A stretch of DNA of 64,000 nucleotides from Xenopus tropicalis (taxonomy: Eukaryota > Chordata > Amphibia > Anura > Pipidae). The position numbers and the translations under genes were made by a program. Numbering within the stretch: the stretch's first letter is position 1; each line of letters opens with the position of its first letter. The stretch lies in NCBI RefSeq assembly GCF_000004195.4, contig NC_030685.2, positions 55,520,516 to 55,584,515 of the forward strand. Reading direction: 5' to 3'. Under the pieces are notes generated by a model. The model ran no database searches. It had not been told where the DNA came from and saw only the letters and a program-made list of their open reading frames with translations. Positions 21,927 through 34,790 of this stretch are shown here, one piece after another.

Positions 21927-23581
21927 GGGGCAATTAACCTCCCACCCCTGCAGGGGCAATTAACCGCCCACCCCTCAGAATAGTCATAGCACCCGATTCC
22001 CGAATAAGCCGCACGCTTTTACACCTCATTCAGGGGTCTACGACAAACGGTGGTTAATTACCCCCTGCTGGGGCAATTAACCACCCACCCCTCAGAATAT
22101 TCATAGCACCCCATTCCCGAACAAGCCGCACGGTTTGACACCTCATTCATGGGTCTACGACAAATGGTGGTTAATTACCCCCTGCTGGGGCAATTAAACT
22201 GCCCACCCCCTAGAAAAGTCATACCACCCCATTCCCGAACAAGCCGCACGGTTTGACACCTCATTCATGGGTCTACGACAAATGGTGGTTAATTGCCCCC
22301 TGCTGGGGCAATTAACACCACCCACCCCTTGGAAAAGTCATAGCACCCCATTCTCGAATAAGCCGCACGGTTTGACACCTCATTCATGGGTCTACGACAA
22401 ACGGTGGTTAATTACCCCCTGCTGGGGCAATTAACACCGCCCACCCCCTAGGAAAGTCATAGCAGCCCATTCCCGAACAAGCCGCACAGTTTGACACCTC
22501 ATTCGTGCGTCCAGGACAAAAGGCTGTTAATTGCCCCCTGCTGGGGCAATTAAACCGCCCACCCCCTAGAAAAGTCAAAGCAGCCCATTCCCGAACAAGC
22601 TGCACAGTTTGACACCTCATTCGTGCGTCTACGACAAAAGGTTGTTAATTGCCCCCTGCTGGGGCAATTAACCTCCCACCCTGCTGGGGCGATACATCGC
22701 CCGCCTCTAGAAAAGTCATAGAACCCCATTCCCGAATCAGCCGCACGGTTTGACACCTCATTCAGGGGTCTACAACAAACAGTAGTTAATTGCCCCCTGC
22801 TGGGGCAATTAAACCGCCCACCCCCTAGAAAAGTCATACCACCCCATTCCCGAACAAGCCGCACGGTTTGACACCTCATTCATGGGTCTACGACAAATGG
22901 TGGTTAATTGCCCCCTGCTGGGGCAATTAACACCGCCCACCCCTTGGAAAAGTCATAGCACCCCATTCCCGAATAAGCCGCACGGTTTGACACCTCATTC
23001 ATGGGTCTACGACAAAATGTGGTTTATTGCCCCCTGCTGGGGCAATTAACACCGCCCACCCCTTGGAAAAGCCATAGCACCCCATTCCCGAACAAGCCGC
23101 ACGGTTTGACACCTCATTCATGGGTCTATGACAAATGGTTGTTAATTGCCCCCTGCTGGGGCAATTAACACCGCTTACCCCTTGGAAAAGCCATAGCACC
23201 CCATTCCCGAATAAGCCGCACAGTTTGACACCTCATTCATGGGTCTACGACAAAATGTGGTTTATTGCCCCCTGCTGGGGCAATTAACCTCCAACCTTTG
23301 CTGGGGCAATTCACCGCCCGCCTCTAGAGAAGTCATAGAACCCCACTCCCGAATCAGCCGCACGGTTTGACACCTCATTCATGGGTCTACGACAAACGGT
23401 AGTTAATTGCCCCCTGCTGGGGCAATTAAACCGCCCACCCCTTAGAAAAGTCATAGCACCCCATTCCCGAGCAAGCCGCACGGTTTGACACCTCATTCAT
23501 GGGTCTACGACAAAATGTGGTTTATTGCCCCCTGCTGGGGCAATTAACCGCCCACCCCTCAGAAAAGTCATAGCACCCCAT
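21927..23581 (-). repeat. A array, - orientation, copy 5
   Basis: About 14 monomers. New subtypes appear here (CGTGCGTCCAGGACAAAAGG and GCGATACATCGCCCGCC) that are carried into all later copies. Confidence 0.9.
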
Positions 23582-24242
23582 ACTGGAGGCAAAATAATCC
23601 CATTGGGTTTCATTAATGTTTAAATTATTTTTAGTTGACTTAAGGTATGGAGATCCAAATTAAAGAAAGAAACTCCAGGTCCCGAGCATTCTGGGTAACG
23701 GGTCCCATACCTGTATCATAAATCGTGAGCTGCCCCTGAAAGTGCAGAATAGAGGATTTGTGGGGAAATGTAGCCATTGAAAAGGTTATAACGACAACCC
23801 ATTTATGGGCCAAGCGGTCACCGGGACAGAGGGAGGTTAAGTGACTTCTGTCCAGGGGTCACAAGGGCGTAACCTGTGGTGAGGCATATTTCTAGCTATG
23901 GGGGGACTAGAAACTACTGGCTGGCTCGCTGGCTGGCATGCTTAAGGCGGGTGCCTTGACCACGAGGCTACGCTTGGCTCCTCCCACTTGTAGGATGTTT
24001 TTTTCGTCCGCTTGTCATCGTCATCTTGGCAGTTGGCCTATCCTGACTGCCGACTGAATGAAATGAAGGATTGTAGCGCAGAGAGGGAATGTTTTAGAAA
24101 CGTGAAACTTACCACATTTGAAGAGGTTTAAAACCTGTGTCAGAAGATACCCCGCACGAGGGTATAAGTTTTACCCCCGGGGCAAGAGAGGTCCCCAAAT
24201 TTGCCCCATTGACTAATAATGGGGATTGTGGCGAATAACTAG
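23582..24242 (-). mobile_element. Block C copy 6
   Basis: Same lineage as copy 5, with a CTCGCTGG variant in the tetranucleotide tract between the Pol III boxes. Confidence 0.87.
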
Positions 24243-24590
24243 TTTGTCGTAGACCCATGAATGAGGTGTCAAACGGTGCGGCTTATTCGGGAATGGGGTG
24301 CTATGACTTTTCTGAGGGGTGGGCGGTTAATTGCCCCAGCAAGGGGGAAATTAACCGCCCATAGACTTAACATTGAGACCCCAGCAGGGGGCAATTAACC
24401 ACCGTTTGTCGTAGACCCACGAATGAGGTGTCAAACCGAGCGGCGTATTCGGGAATGGGGTGCTATGATTTTCTGAGGGGTGGGCGGTTAATTGCCCCAG
24501 CAGGGGGCAATTAACCACCTTTGTCGTAGACCCATGAATGAGGTGTCAAACTGTGCGGCTTATTCGGGAATGGGGTGCGATGACTTTTCT
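24243..24590 (+). repeat. A array, + orientation, copy 6
   Basis: Three monomers, with two single-base deletions relative to copy 5. Confidence 0.9.
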
Positions 24591-25508
24591 GCCTTTTAAT
24601 AATAAAGGCAAACTAAGCGCTGGCAAACGTTCTCTTTGTACACTTGTTTCCAGGTTTCTCTCTCTGTGACATCACAGTCTGCACTTGTTTCCCAGTTTCT
24701 CTTTCTCTGCACTTGTTTCCCAGTTTCTCTCTCTGTGACATCACAGACAGTCTGCACTTGTATCCCAATTTTCACTCTCTGTGACATCACAGTCTGCACT
24801 TGTTTCCCAGTTAATCTCTCTGTGACATCACAGTCTGCACTTGTTTCCCAGTTTCTCTCATTGTGACATCACAGTCTGCATTTGAATCCCAGTTTCTCTG
24901 TCTCTGTGACATCACGGACAGTCTGCACTTCTTTCCCAGTTTCTCTCTCTGTGACATCACAGTCTGCACTTGTTTCCCAGTATCTCTCTCTGCGACATCA
25001 CAGTCTGCACTTGTTTCTCAGTTTCTCTCTCTCTGCACTTGTTCCCAGTTTCTCTCTCTATCTGTGACATCACAGACAGTCTACACTTGTATCCCAATTT
25101 TCTCTCTCTGTGACATCACAGTCTGCACTTGTTTCCCAGTTTCTCTCATTGTGACACCACAGTCTGCATTTGAATCCCAGTTTCTCTGTCTCTGTGACAT
25201 CACAGACAGTCTGCACTTCTTTCCCAGTTTCTCTCTCTGTGACATCACAGTCTGCACTTGTTTCCCAGTTTCTCTCTCTGTGACATCACAGTCTGCACTT
25301 GAATCACAGTTTCTCTCTCTCTCTGTGACATCCCAGACAGTCTGCACTTGTATCCCTCTCTGTGACATCACAGTCTGCATTTGTTTCCCAGTTTCTCTCT
25401 CTGTGACATCACAGTCTGCACTTGTTTCCCAGTTTCTCTCTTTGTGGCATCACAGTCTGCACTTGTTTCCCAGTTTCTCTCTTTGTGACATCACAGTCTG
25501 CACCTTCT
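24591..25508 (+). repeat. Linker plus B minisatellite, copy 6
   Basis: B from 24637, about 21 units. It is the last long B array and ends in the same CACCTTCTGGGGC junction. Confidence 0.9.
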
Positions 25509-27901
25509 GGGGCAATTAACCTCCCACCCCTGCAGGGGCAATTAACCGCCCACCCCTGCAGGGGCAATTAACCGCCCACCCCTCAGAATAGTCATAGCAC
25601 CCGATTCCCGAATAAGCCGCACGCTTTTACACCTCATTCATGGGTCTACGACAAACGGTGGTTAATTACCCCCTGCTGGGGCAATTAACCACCCACCCCT
25701 CAGAAAATTCATAGCACCCCATTCCCGAACAAGCCGCACGGTTTGACACCTCATTCATGGGTCTAAGACAAACGGTGGTTAATTACCCCCTGCTGGGGCA
25801 ATTAAACTGCCCACCCCCTAGAAAAGTCATACCACCCCATTCCCGAACAAGCCGCACGGTTTGACACCTCATTCATGGGTCTACGACAAATGGTGGTTAA
25901 TTGCCCCCTGCTGGGGCAATTAACACCACCCACCCCTTGGAAAAGTCATAGCACCCCATTCTCGAATAAGCCGCACGGTTTGACACCTCATTCATGGGTC
26001 TACGACAAACGGTGGTTAATTACCCCCTGCTGGGGCAATTAACACCGCCCACCCCCTAGGAAAGTCATAGCAGCCCATTCCTGAACAAGCCGCACAGTTT
26101 GACACCTCATTCGTGTGTCCAGGACAAAAGGCTGTTAATTGCCCCCTGCTGGGGCAATTAAACCGCCCACCCCCTAGAAAAGTCATAGCAGCCCATTCCC
26201 GAACAAGCTGCACAGTTTGACACCTCATTCGTGCGTCTACGACAAAAGGTTGTTAATTGCCCCCTGCTGGGGCAATTAACCTCCCACCCTGCTGGGGCGA
26301 TACATCGCCCGCCTCTAGAAAAGTCATAGAACCCCATTCCCGAATCAGCCGCACGGTTTGACACCTCATTCATGGGTCTACAACAAACAGTAGTTAATTG
26401 CCCCCTGCTGGGGCAATTAAACCGCCCACCCCCTAGAAAAGTCATACCACCCCATTCCCGAACAAGCCGCACGGTTTGACACCTCATTCATGGGTCTACG
26501 ACAAATGGTGGTTAATTGCCCCCTGCTGGGGCAATTAACACCGCCCACCCCTTGGAAAAGTCATAGCACCCCATTCCCGAATAAGCCGCACGGTTTGACA
26601 CCTCATTCATGGGTCTACGACAAAAGGTGGTTAATTGCCCCCTGCTGGGGCAATTAACACCGCCCACCCCTTGGAAAAGCCATAGCACCCCATTCCCGAA
26701 CAAGCCGCACGGTTTGACACCTCATTCATGAGTCTATGACAAATGGTTGTTAATTGCCCCCTGCTGGGGCAATTAACACCGCCCACCCCTTGGAAAAGCC
26801 ATTGCACCCCATTCCCGAACAAGCCGCACGGTTTGACACCTCATTCATGGGTCTATGACAAATGGTTGTTAATTGCCCCCTGCTGGGGCAATTAACACCG
26901 CCCACCCCTTGGAAAAGCCATTGCACCCCATTCCCGAACAAGCCGCACGGTTTGACACCTCATTCGTGCGTCCAGGACAAAAGGCTGTTAATTGCCCCCT
27001 GCTGGGGCAATTAAACCGCCCACCCCCTAGAAAAGTCATAGCAGCCCATTCCTGAACAAGCTGCACAGTTTGACACCTCATTCGTGCGTCTACGACAAAA
27101 GGTTGTTAATTGCCCCCTGCTGGGGCAATTAACCTCCCACCCTGCTGGGGCGATACATCGCCCGCCTCTAGAAAAGTCATAGAACCCCATTCCCGAATCA
27201 GCCGCACGGTTTGACACCTCATTCATGGGTCTACAACAAACAGTAGTTAATTGCCCCCTGCTGGGGCAATTAAACCGCCCACCCCCTAGAAAAGTCATAC
27301 CACCCCATTCCCGAACAAGCCGCACGGTTTGACACCTCATTCATGGGTCTACGACAAATGGTGGTTAATTGCCCCCTGCTGGGGCAATTAACACCGCCCA
27401 CCCCTTGGAAAAGTCATAGCACCCCATTCCCGAATAAGCCGCACGGTTTGACACCTCATTCATGGGTCTACGACAAAAGGTGGTTAATTGCCCCCTGCTG
27501 GGGCAATTAACACCGCCCACCCCTTGGAAAAGCCATAGCACCCCATTCCCGAACAAGCCGCACGGTTTGACACCTCATTCATGGGTCTATGACAAATGGT
27601 TGTTAATTGCCCCCTGCTGGGGCAATTAACACCGCCCACCCCTTGGAAAAGCCATTGCACCCCATTCCCGAACAAGCCGCACGGTTTGACACCTCATTCA
27701 TGGGTCTATGACAAATGGTTGTTAATTGCCCCCTGCTGGGGCAATTAACACCGCCCACCCCTTGGAAAAGCCATAGCACCCCATTCCCGAATAAGCCGCA
27801 CGGTTTGACACCTCATTCATGGGTCTACGACAAAATGTGGTTTATTGCCCCCTGCTGGGGCAATTAACCGCCCACCCCTCAGAAAAGTCATAGCACCCCA
27901 T
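25509..27901 (-). repeat. A array, - orientation, copy 6 (duplicated)
   Basis: About 20 monomers. Segments starting at 26158 and 27011 are the same sequence 853 bp apart, so a seven-monomer block is duplicated, with the join inside a monomer near 26960 (CATTCGTGCGTCC). The TCTATGACAAATGG subtype appears as a homogeneous run. Confidence 0.9.
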
Positions 27902-28544
27902 ACTGGAGGCAAAATAATCCCATTGGGTTTCATTAATGTTTAAATTATTTTTAGTTGACTTAAGGTATGGAGATCCAAATTAAAGAAAGAAACTCCAGGT
28001 CCCGAGCATTCTGGGTAACGGGTCCCATACCTGTATCATAAATCGTGAGCTGCCCCTGAAAGTGCAAAATAGAGGATTTGTGGGGAAATGTAGCCATTGA
28101 AAAGGTCATAACGACAACCCATTTATGGGCCAAGCGGTCACCGGGACAGAGGGAGGTTAAGTGACTTCTGTCCAGGGGTCACAAGGGCGTAACCTGTGGT
28201 GAGGCATATTTCTAGCTATGGGGGGACTAGAAACTACTGGCTGGCATGCTTAAGGCGGGTGCCTTGACCACTAGGCTACACGTGGCTCCTCCCACTTGTA
28301 GGATGTTTTTTTCGTCCGCCTGTCATCTTGGCAGTTGGCCTATCCTGACTGCCGACTGAATGAAATGAAGGATTGTAGCGCAGAGAGGGAATGTTTTAGA
28401 AACGTGAAACTTACCACATTTGAAGAGGTTTAAAACCTGTGTCAGAAGATACCCCGCACGAGGGTATAAGTTTTACCCCCGGGGCAAGAGAGGTCCCCAA
28501 ATTTGCCCCATTGACTAATAATGGGGATTGTGGCGAATAACTAG
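27902..28544 (-). mobile_element. Block C copy 7
   Basis: 643 bp. The tetranucleotide tract is reduced to a single CTGGC unit, bringing the Pol III boxes to about 32 nt apart, and CGTCATCG is lost from the tail. This is the form amplified through the right half. Confidence 0.88.
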
Positions 28545-29057
28545 TTTGTCGTAGACCCATGAATGAGGTGTCAAACGGTGCGGCTTATTCGGGAATGGGG
28601 TGCTATGACTTTTCTGAGGGGGTGGGCGGTTAATTGCCCCAGCAAGGGGGAAATTAACCGCCCATAGACTTAACATTGAGACCCCAGCAGGGGGCAATTA
28701 ACCACCGTTTGTCGTAGACCCACGAATGAGGTGTCAAACCGAGCGGCGTATTCGGGAATGGGGTGCTATGACTTTTCTGAGGGGTGGGCGGTTAATTGCC
28801 CCAGCAAGGGGGAAATTAACCGCCCATAGACTTAACATTGAGACCCCAGCAGGGGGCAATTAACCACCGTTTGTCGTAGACCCACGAATGAGGTGTCAAA
28901 CCGAGCGGCGTATTCGGGAATGGGGTGCTATGACTTTTCTGAGGGGTGGGCGGTTAATTGCCCCAGCAGGGGGCAATTAATCACCTTTTGTCGTAGACCC
29001 ATGAATGAGGTGTCAAACTGTGCGGCTTATTCGGGAATGGGGTGCGATGACTTTTCT
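28545..29057 (+). repeat. A array, + orientation, copy 7
   Basis: Four monomers with starts spaced about 163, 162 and 117 bp apart. The first two carry the ~45-bp insert. Confidence 0.9.
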
Positions 29058-29197
29058 GCCTTTTAATAATAAAGGCAAACTAAGCGCTGGCAAACGTTCT
29101 CTTTGTACACTTGTTTCCAGGTTTCTCTCTCTGTGACATCACAGTCTGCACTTGTTTCCCAGTTTCTCTCTTTGTGACATCACAGTCTGCACCTTCT
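29058..29197 (+). repeat. Linker plus collapsed B (94 bp), copy 7
   Basis: B 29104-29197 keeps the TTTCCAGG first unit, one TTTCCCAG unit with the CTCTTTGTGACATCACAG ending, then CACCTT. It is equivalent to deleting everything between the first and last units of a long array. Confidence 0.9.
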
Positions 29198-30712
29198 GGG
29201 GCAATTAACCTCCCACCCCTGCAGGGGCAATTAACCGCCCACCCCTCAGAATAGTCATAGCACCCCGATTCCCGAATAAGCCGCACGCTTTTACACCTCA
29301 TTCATGGGTCTACGACAAACGGTGGTTAATTACCCCCTGCTGGGGCAATTAACCACCCACCCCTCAGAAAATTCATAGCACCCCATTCCCAAATAAGCCG
29401 CACGGTTTGACACCTCATTCATGGGTCTACGACAAACGGTGGTTAATTACCCCCTGCTGGGGCAATTAAACTGCCCACCCCCTAGAAAAGTCATACCACC
29501 CCATTCCCGAACAAGCCGCACGGTTTGACACCTCATTCATGGGTCTACGACAAATGGTGGTTAATTGCCCCCTGCTGGGGCAATTAACACCACCCACCCC
29601 TTGGAAAAGTCATAGCACCCCATTCTCGAATAAGCCGCACGGTTTGACACCTCATTCATGGGTCTACGACAAACGGTGGTTAATTACCCCCTGCTGGGGC
29701 AATTAACACCGCCCACCCCCTAGGAAAGTCATAGCAGCCCATTCCCGAATAAGCCGCACAGTTTGACACCTCATTCGTGCGTCCAGGACAAAAGGCTGTT
29801 AATTGCCCCCTGCTGGGGCAATTAAACCGCCCACCCCCTAGAAAAGTCATAGCAGCCCATTCCTGAACAAGCTGCACAGTTTGACACCTCATTCGTGCGT
29901 CTACGACAAAAGGTTGTTAATTGCCCCCTGCTGGGGCAATTAACCTCCCACCCTGCTGGGGCGATACATCGCCCGCCTCTAGAAAAGTCATAGAACCCCA
30001 TTCCCGAATCAGCCGCACGGTTTGACACCTCATTCATGGGTCTACAACAAACAGTAGTTAATTGCCCCCTGCTGGGGCAATTAAACCGCCCACCCCCTAG
30101 AAAAGTCATACCACCCCATTCCCGAACAAGCCGCACGGTTTGACACCTCATTCATGGGTCTACGACAAATGGTGGTTAATTGCCCCCTGCTGGGGCAATT
30201 AACACCGCCCACCCCTTGGAAAAGTCATAGCACCCCATTCCCGAATAAGCCGCACGGTTTGACACCTCATTCATGGGTCTACGACAAAAGGTGGTTAATT
30301 GCCCCCTGCTGGGGCAATTAACACCGCCCACCCCTTGGAAAAGCCATAGCACCCCATTCCCGAACAAGCCGCACGGTTTGACACCTCATTCATGGGTCTA
30401 TGACAAATGGTTGTTAATTGCCCCCTGCTGGGGCAATTAACACCGCCCACCCCTTGGAAAAGCCATAGCACCCCATTCCCGAACAAGCCGCACGGTTTGA
30501 CACCTCATTCATGGGTCTATGACAAATGGTTGTTAATTGCCCCCTGCTGGGGCAATTAACACCGCCCACCCCTTGGAAAAGCCATAGCACCCCATTCCCG
30601 AATAAGCCGCACGGTTTGACACCTCATTCATGGGTCTACGACAAAATGTGGTTTATTGCCCCCTGCTGGGGCAATTAACCGCCCACCCCTCAGAAAAGTC
30701 ATAGCACCCCAT
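29198..30712 (-). repeat. A array, - orientation, copy 7
   Basis: About 13 monomers, ending with a run of TCTATGACAAATGG monomers before the MITE half. Confidence 0.9.
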
Positions 30713-31355
30713 ACTGGAGGCAAAATAATCCCATTGGGTTTCATTAATGTTTAAATTATTTTTAGTTGACTTAAGGTATGGAGATCCAAATTAAAGAAAG
30801 AAACTCCAGGTCCCGAGCATTCTGGGTAACGGGTCCCATACCTGTATCATAAATCGTGAGCTGCCCCTGAAAGTGCAAAATAGAGGATTTGTGGGGAAAT
30901 GTAGCCATTGAAAAGGTCATAACGACAACCCATTTATGGGCCAAGCGGTCACCGGGACAGAGGGAGGTTAAGTGACTTCTGTCCAGGGGTCACAAGGGCG
31001 TAACCTGTGGTGAGGCATATTTCTAGCTATGGGGGGACTAGAAACTACTGGCTGGCATGCTTAAGGCGGGTGCCTTGACCACTAGGCTACACGTGGCTCC
31101 TCCCACTTGTAGGATGTTTTTTTCGTCCGCCTGTCATCTTGGCAGTTGGCCTATCCTGACTGCCGACTGAATGAAATGAAGGATTGTAGCGCAGAGAGGG
31201 AATGTTTTAGAAACGTGAAACTTACCACATTTGAAGAGGTTTAAAACCTGTGTCAGAAGATACCCCGCACGAGGGTATAAGTTTTACCCCCGGGGCAAGA
31301 GAGGTCCCCAAATTTGCCCCATTGACTAATAATGGGGATTGTGGCGAATAACTAG
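30713..31355 (-). mobile_element. Block C copy 8
   Basis: 643 bp and apparently identical in layout to copy 7. Confidence 0.88.
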
Positions 31356-31868
31356 TTTGTCGTAGACCCATGAATGAGGTGTCAAACGGTGCGGCTTATT
31401 CGGGAATGGGGTGCTATGACTTTTCTGAGGGGGTGGGCGGTTAATTGCCCCAGCAAGGGGGAAATTAACCGCCCATAGACTTAACATTGAGACCCCAGCA
31501 GGGGGCAATTAACCACCGTTTGTCGTAGACCCACGAATGAGGTGTCAAACCGAGCGGCGTATTCGGGAATGGGGTGCTATGACTTTTCTGAGGGGTGGGC
31601 GGTTAATTGCCCCAGCAAGGGGGAAATTAACCGCCCATAGACTTAACATTGAGACCCCAGCAGGGGGCAATTAACCACCGTTTGTCGTAGACCCACGAAT
31701 GAGGTGTCAAACCGAGCGGCGTATTCGGGAATGGGGTGCTATGACTTTTCTGAGGGGTGGGCGGTTAATTGCCCCAGCAGGGGGCAATTAATCACCTTTT
31801 GTCGTAGACCCATGAATGAGGTGTCAAACTGTGCGGCTTATTCGGGAATGGGGTGCGATGACTTTTCT
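31356..31868 (+). repeat. A array, + orientation, copy 8
   Basis: Same four monomers as copy 7. Confidence 0.9.
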
Positions 31869-32008
31869 GCCTTTTAATAATAAAGGCAAACTAAGCGCTG
31901 GCAAACGTTCTCTTTGTACACTTGTTTCCAGGTTTCTCTCTCTGTGACATCACAGTCTGCACTTGTTTCCCAGTTTCTCTCTTTGTGACATCACAGTCTG
32001 CACCTTCT
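31869..32008 (+). repeat. Linker plus collapsed B, copy 8
   Basis: The same 94-bp B (31915-32008). Confidence 0.9.
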
Positions 32009-33527
32009 GGGGCAATTAACCTCCCACCCCTGCAGGGGCAATTAACCGCCCACCCCTCAGAATAGTCATAGCACCCCATTCCCGAATAAGCCGGCACGCT
32101 TTTACACCTCATTCATGGGTCTACGACAAACGGTGGTTAATTACCCCCGCTGGGGGCAATTAACCACCCACCCCTCAGAAAATTCATAGCACCCCATTCC
32201 CAAATAAGCCGCACGGTTTGACACCTCATTCATGGGTCTACGACAAACGGTGGTTAATTACCCCCTGCTGGGGCAAATTAAACTGCCCACCCCCTAGAAA
32301 AGTCATACCACCCCATTCCCGAACAAGCCGCACGGTTTGACACCTCATTCATGGGTCTACGACAAATGGTGGTTAATTGCCCCCTGCTGGGCAATTAACA
32401 CCACCCACCCCTTGGAAAAGTCATAGCACCCCATCTCGAATAAGCCGCACGGTTTGACACCTCATTCATGGGTCTACGACAAACGGTGGTTAATTACCCC
32501 CTGCTGGGGCAATTAACACCGCCCACCCCCTAGGAAAGTCATAGCAGCCCATTCCCGAATAAGCCGCACAGTTTGACACCTCATTCGTGCGTCCAGGACA
32601 AAAGGCTGTTAATTGCCCCCTGCTGGGGCAATTAAACCGCCCACCCCTAGAAAAGTCATAGCAGCCCATTCCTGAACAAGCTGCACAGTTTGACACCTCA
32701 TTCGTGCGGTCTACGACAAAAGGTTGTTAATTGCCCCCTGCTGGGCAATTAACCTCCCACCCTGCTGGGGCGATACATCGCCCGCCTCTAGAAAAGTCAT
32801 AGAACCCCATTCCCGGAATCAGCCGCACGGTTTGACACCTCATTCATGGGTCTATGAACAAATGGTTGTTAATTGCCCCCTGCTGGCGGCAATTAACACC
32901 GCCCACCCCTAGGAAAAGCCATTGCACCCCATTCCCGAACAAGCCGCACGGTTTGACACCTCATTCATGGGTCTATGACAAATGGTGGTTAATTGCCCCC
33001 TGCTGGGGCAATTAACACCGCCCACCCCTTGGAAAAGCCATAGCACCCCATTCCCGAATAAGCCGCACGGTTTGACACCTCATTCATGGGTCTATGACAA
33101 AATGGTTGTTATTGCCCCCTGCTGGGGCAATTAACACCGCCCACCCCTTGGAAAAGCCATTAGCACCCCATTCCCTGAACAAGCCGCACGGTTTGACACC
33201 TCATTCATGGGTCTATGACAAATGGTTGTTAATTGCCCCCTGCTGGGGCAATTAACACCGGCCCACCCCTTGGAAAAGCCATTGCACCCCATTCCCGAAC
33301 AAGCCGCACGGTTTGACACCTCATTCATGGGTCTATGACAAATGGTTGTTAATTGCCCCCTGCTGGGGCAATTAACACCGCCCACCCCTTGGAAAAGCCA
33401 TAGCACCCCATTCCCGAATAAGCCGCACGGTTTGACACCTCATTCATGGGTCTACGACAAAATGTGGTTTATTGCCCCCTGCTGGGGCAATTAACGCCCA
33501 CCCCTCAGAAAAGTCATAGCACCCCAT
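32009..33527 (-). repeat. A array, - orientation, copy 8, with indels
   Basis: Collinear with copy 7 at first. From about 32090 there are scattered one-base insertions and deletions (CCGGCACGC, CTGCTGGGCAATT, CCCATCTCGAA). Near 32850 it jumps from the GAATCAGCC monomer to TCTATGAACAAATGG monomers, skipping several monomers. Confidence 0.85.
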
Positions 33528-34171
33528 ACTGGAGGCAAAATAATCCCATTGGGTTTCATTAATGTTTAAATTATTTTTAGTTGACTAAGGTATGGAGATC
33601 CAAATTAAAGAAAGAAACTCCAGGTCCCGAGCATTCTGGGTAACGGGTCCCATACCTGTATCATAAATCGTGAGCTGCCCCTGAAAGTGCAAAATAGAGG
33701 ATTTGTGGGGAAATGTAGCCATTGAAAAGGTCATAACGACAACCCATTTATGGGCCAAGCGGTCACCGGGACAGAGGGAGGTTAAGTGACTTCTGTCCAG
33801 GGGTCACAAGGGCGTAACCTGTGGTGAGGCATATTTCTAGCTATGGGGGGACTAGAAACTACTGGCTTGGCATGCTTAAGGCGGGTGCCTTGACCACTAG
33901 GCACACGTGGCTCCTCCCACTTGTAGGATGTTTTTTCGTCCGCCTGTCATCTCTGGCAGTTGGCCTATCCTGACTGCCGACTGAATGAAATGAAGGATTG
34001 TAGCGCAGAGAGGGAATGTTTTAGAAACGTGAAACTTACCACATTTGAAGAGGGTTTAAAACCTGTGTCAGAAGATACCCCGCACGAGGGTATAAGTTTT
34101 ACCCCCGGGGCAAGAGAGGTCCCCAAATTTGCCCCATTGACTAATAATGGGGATTGTGGGCGAATAACTAG
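33528..34171 (-). mobile_element. Block C copy 9
   Basis: Near 644 bp, with single-base indels relative to the 643-bp form (GGCTTGGCATG, AGAGGGTTTAAAACC, ATCTCTGG), consistent with consensus error. Confidence 0.82.
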
Positions 34172-34682
34172 TTTGTCGTAGACCCATGAATGAGGTGTCA
34201 AACGGTGCGGCTTATTCCGGGAATGGGTGCTATGACTTTTCTGAGGGGGTGGGGCGGTTAATTGCCCCAGCAAGGGGAAATTAACCGCCCATAGACTTAA
34301 CATGGAGCCCCAGCAGGGGCCAATTAACCCACCCGTTTGTCGTAGCCCACGAATGAGGTGTTCAAACGAAGCGGCGTATTCGGGAATGCGGTTGCTATGA
34401 CTTTGTCTGAGGGTGGGCGGTTAATTGCCCCAGCAAGGGGGAAATAACCGCCCATTTGACTTAAACATGAGACCCGCAGGGGCCATAACCACCGTTTGTC
34501 GTAGACCCACGAATGAGGTGTCAACCCGAGCGGCGTATCGGGAATGGCTGCCTATGACTATTTCTGAGGGGTGGGGCGGTAATTGCCCCAGCAGGGGGCA
34601 ATTTAACCACCTTTTTGTCGTGACACCCAATGAATGAGGTGTCAAACTGTGCGGCTTATTCGGAATGGGTGCGATGACTTTC
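34172..34682 (+). repeat. A array, + orientation, copy 9, degraded
   Basis: The four expected monomers are recognisable but carry an indel every 10-30 bases. Confidence 0.75.
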
Positions 34683-34790
34683 TGCCTATATAAGGAATAA
34701 GCTGGAAGTCTCGTTAACTTCCATCGCTGTGCATAAGCTGCACTGTTTCAGTTTCTGTGCACAAGACCTTCTGGGATTACTACCCCTTGC
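34683..34790 (+). repeat. Linker and collapsed B, copy 9, heavily degraded
   Basis: Occupies the position of the linker and B. Fragments such as TAAGCTGCACTGTTTCAG and CACAAGACCTTCTGGG correspond to the collapsed B of other copies with many changes. Confidence 0.5.

Larger units (their letters stand above)
5055..27901. repeat. Higher-order repeat copies 1-6 (long-B type)
   Basis: Six successive units, each C, + A monomers, linker, long B array, - A monomers. Measured C-to-C the lengths are 3640, 3971, 4037, 2478, 4401 and 4320 bp. Differences come from B length, number of + monomers and number of - monomers. The sequence of subtypes along each unit is otherwise conserved, which marks these as one higher-order family. 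Confidence 0.9.
27902..33527. repeat. Higher-order repeat copies 7-8 (2.81-kb type)
   Basis: Two units of 2811 and 2815 bp with collapsed 94-bp B. They are 475 bp shorter than the 3286-bp type, which is four 119-bp monomers within one base. Confidence 0.9.
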
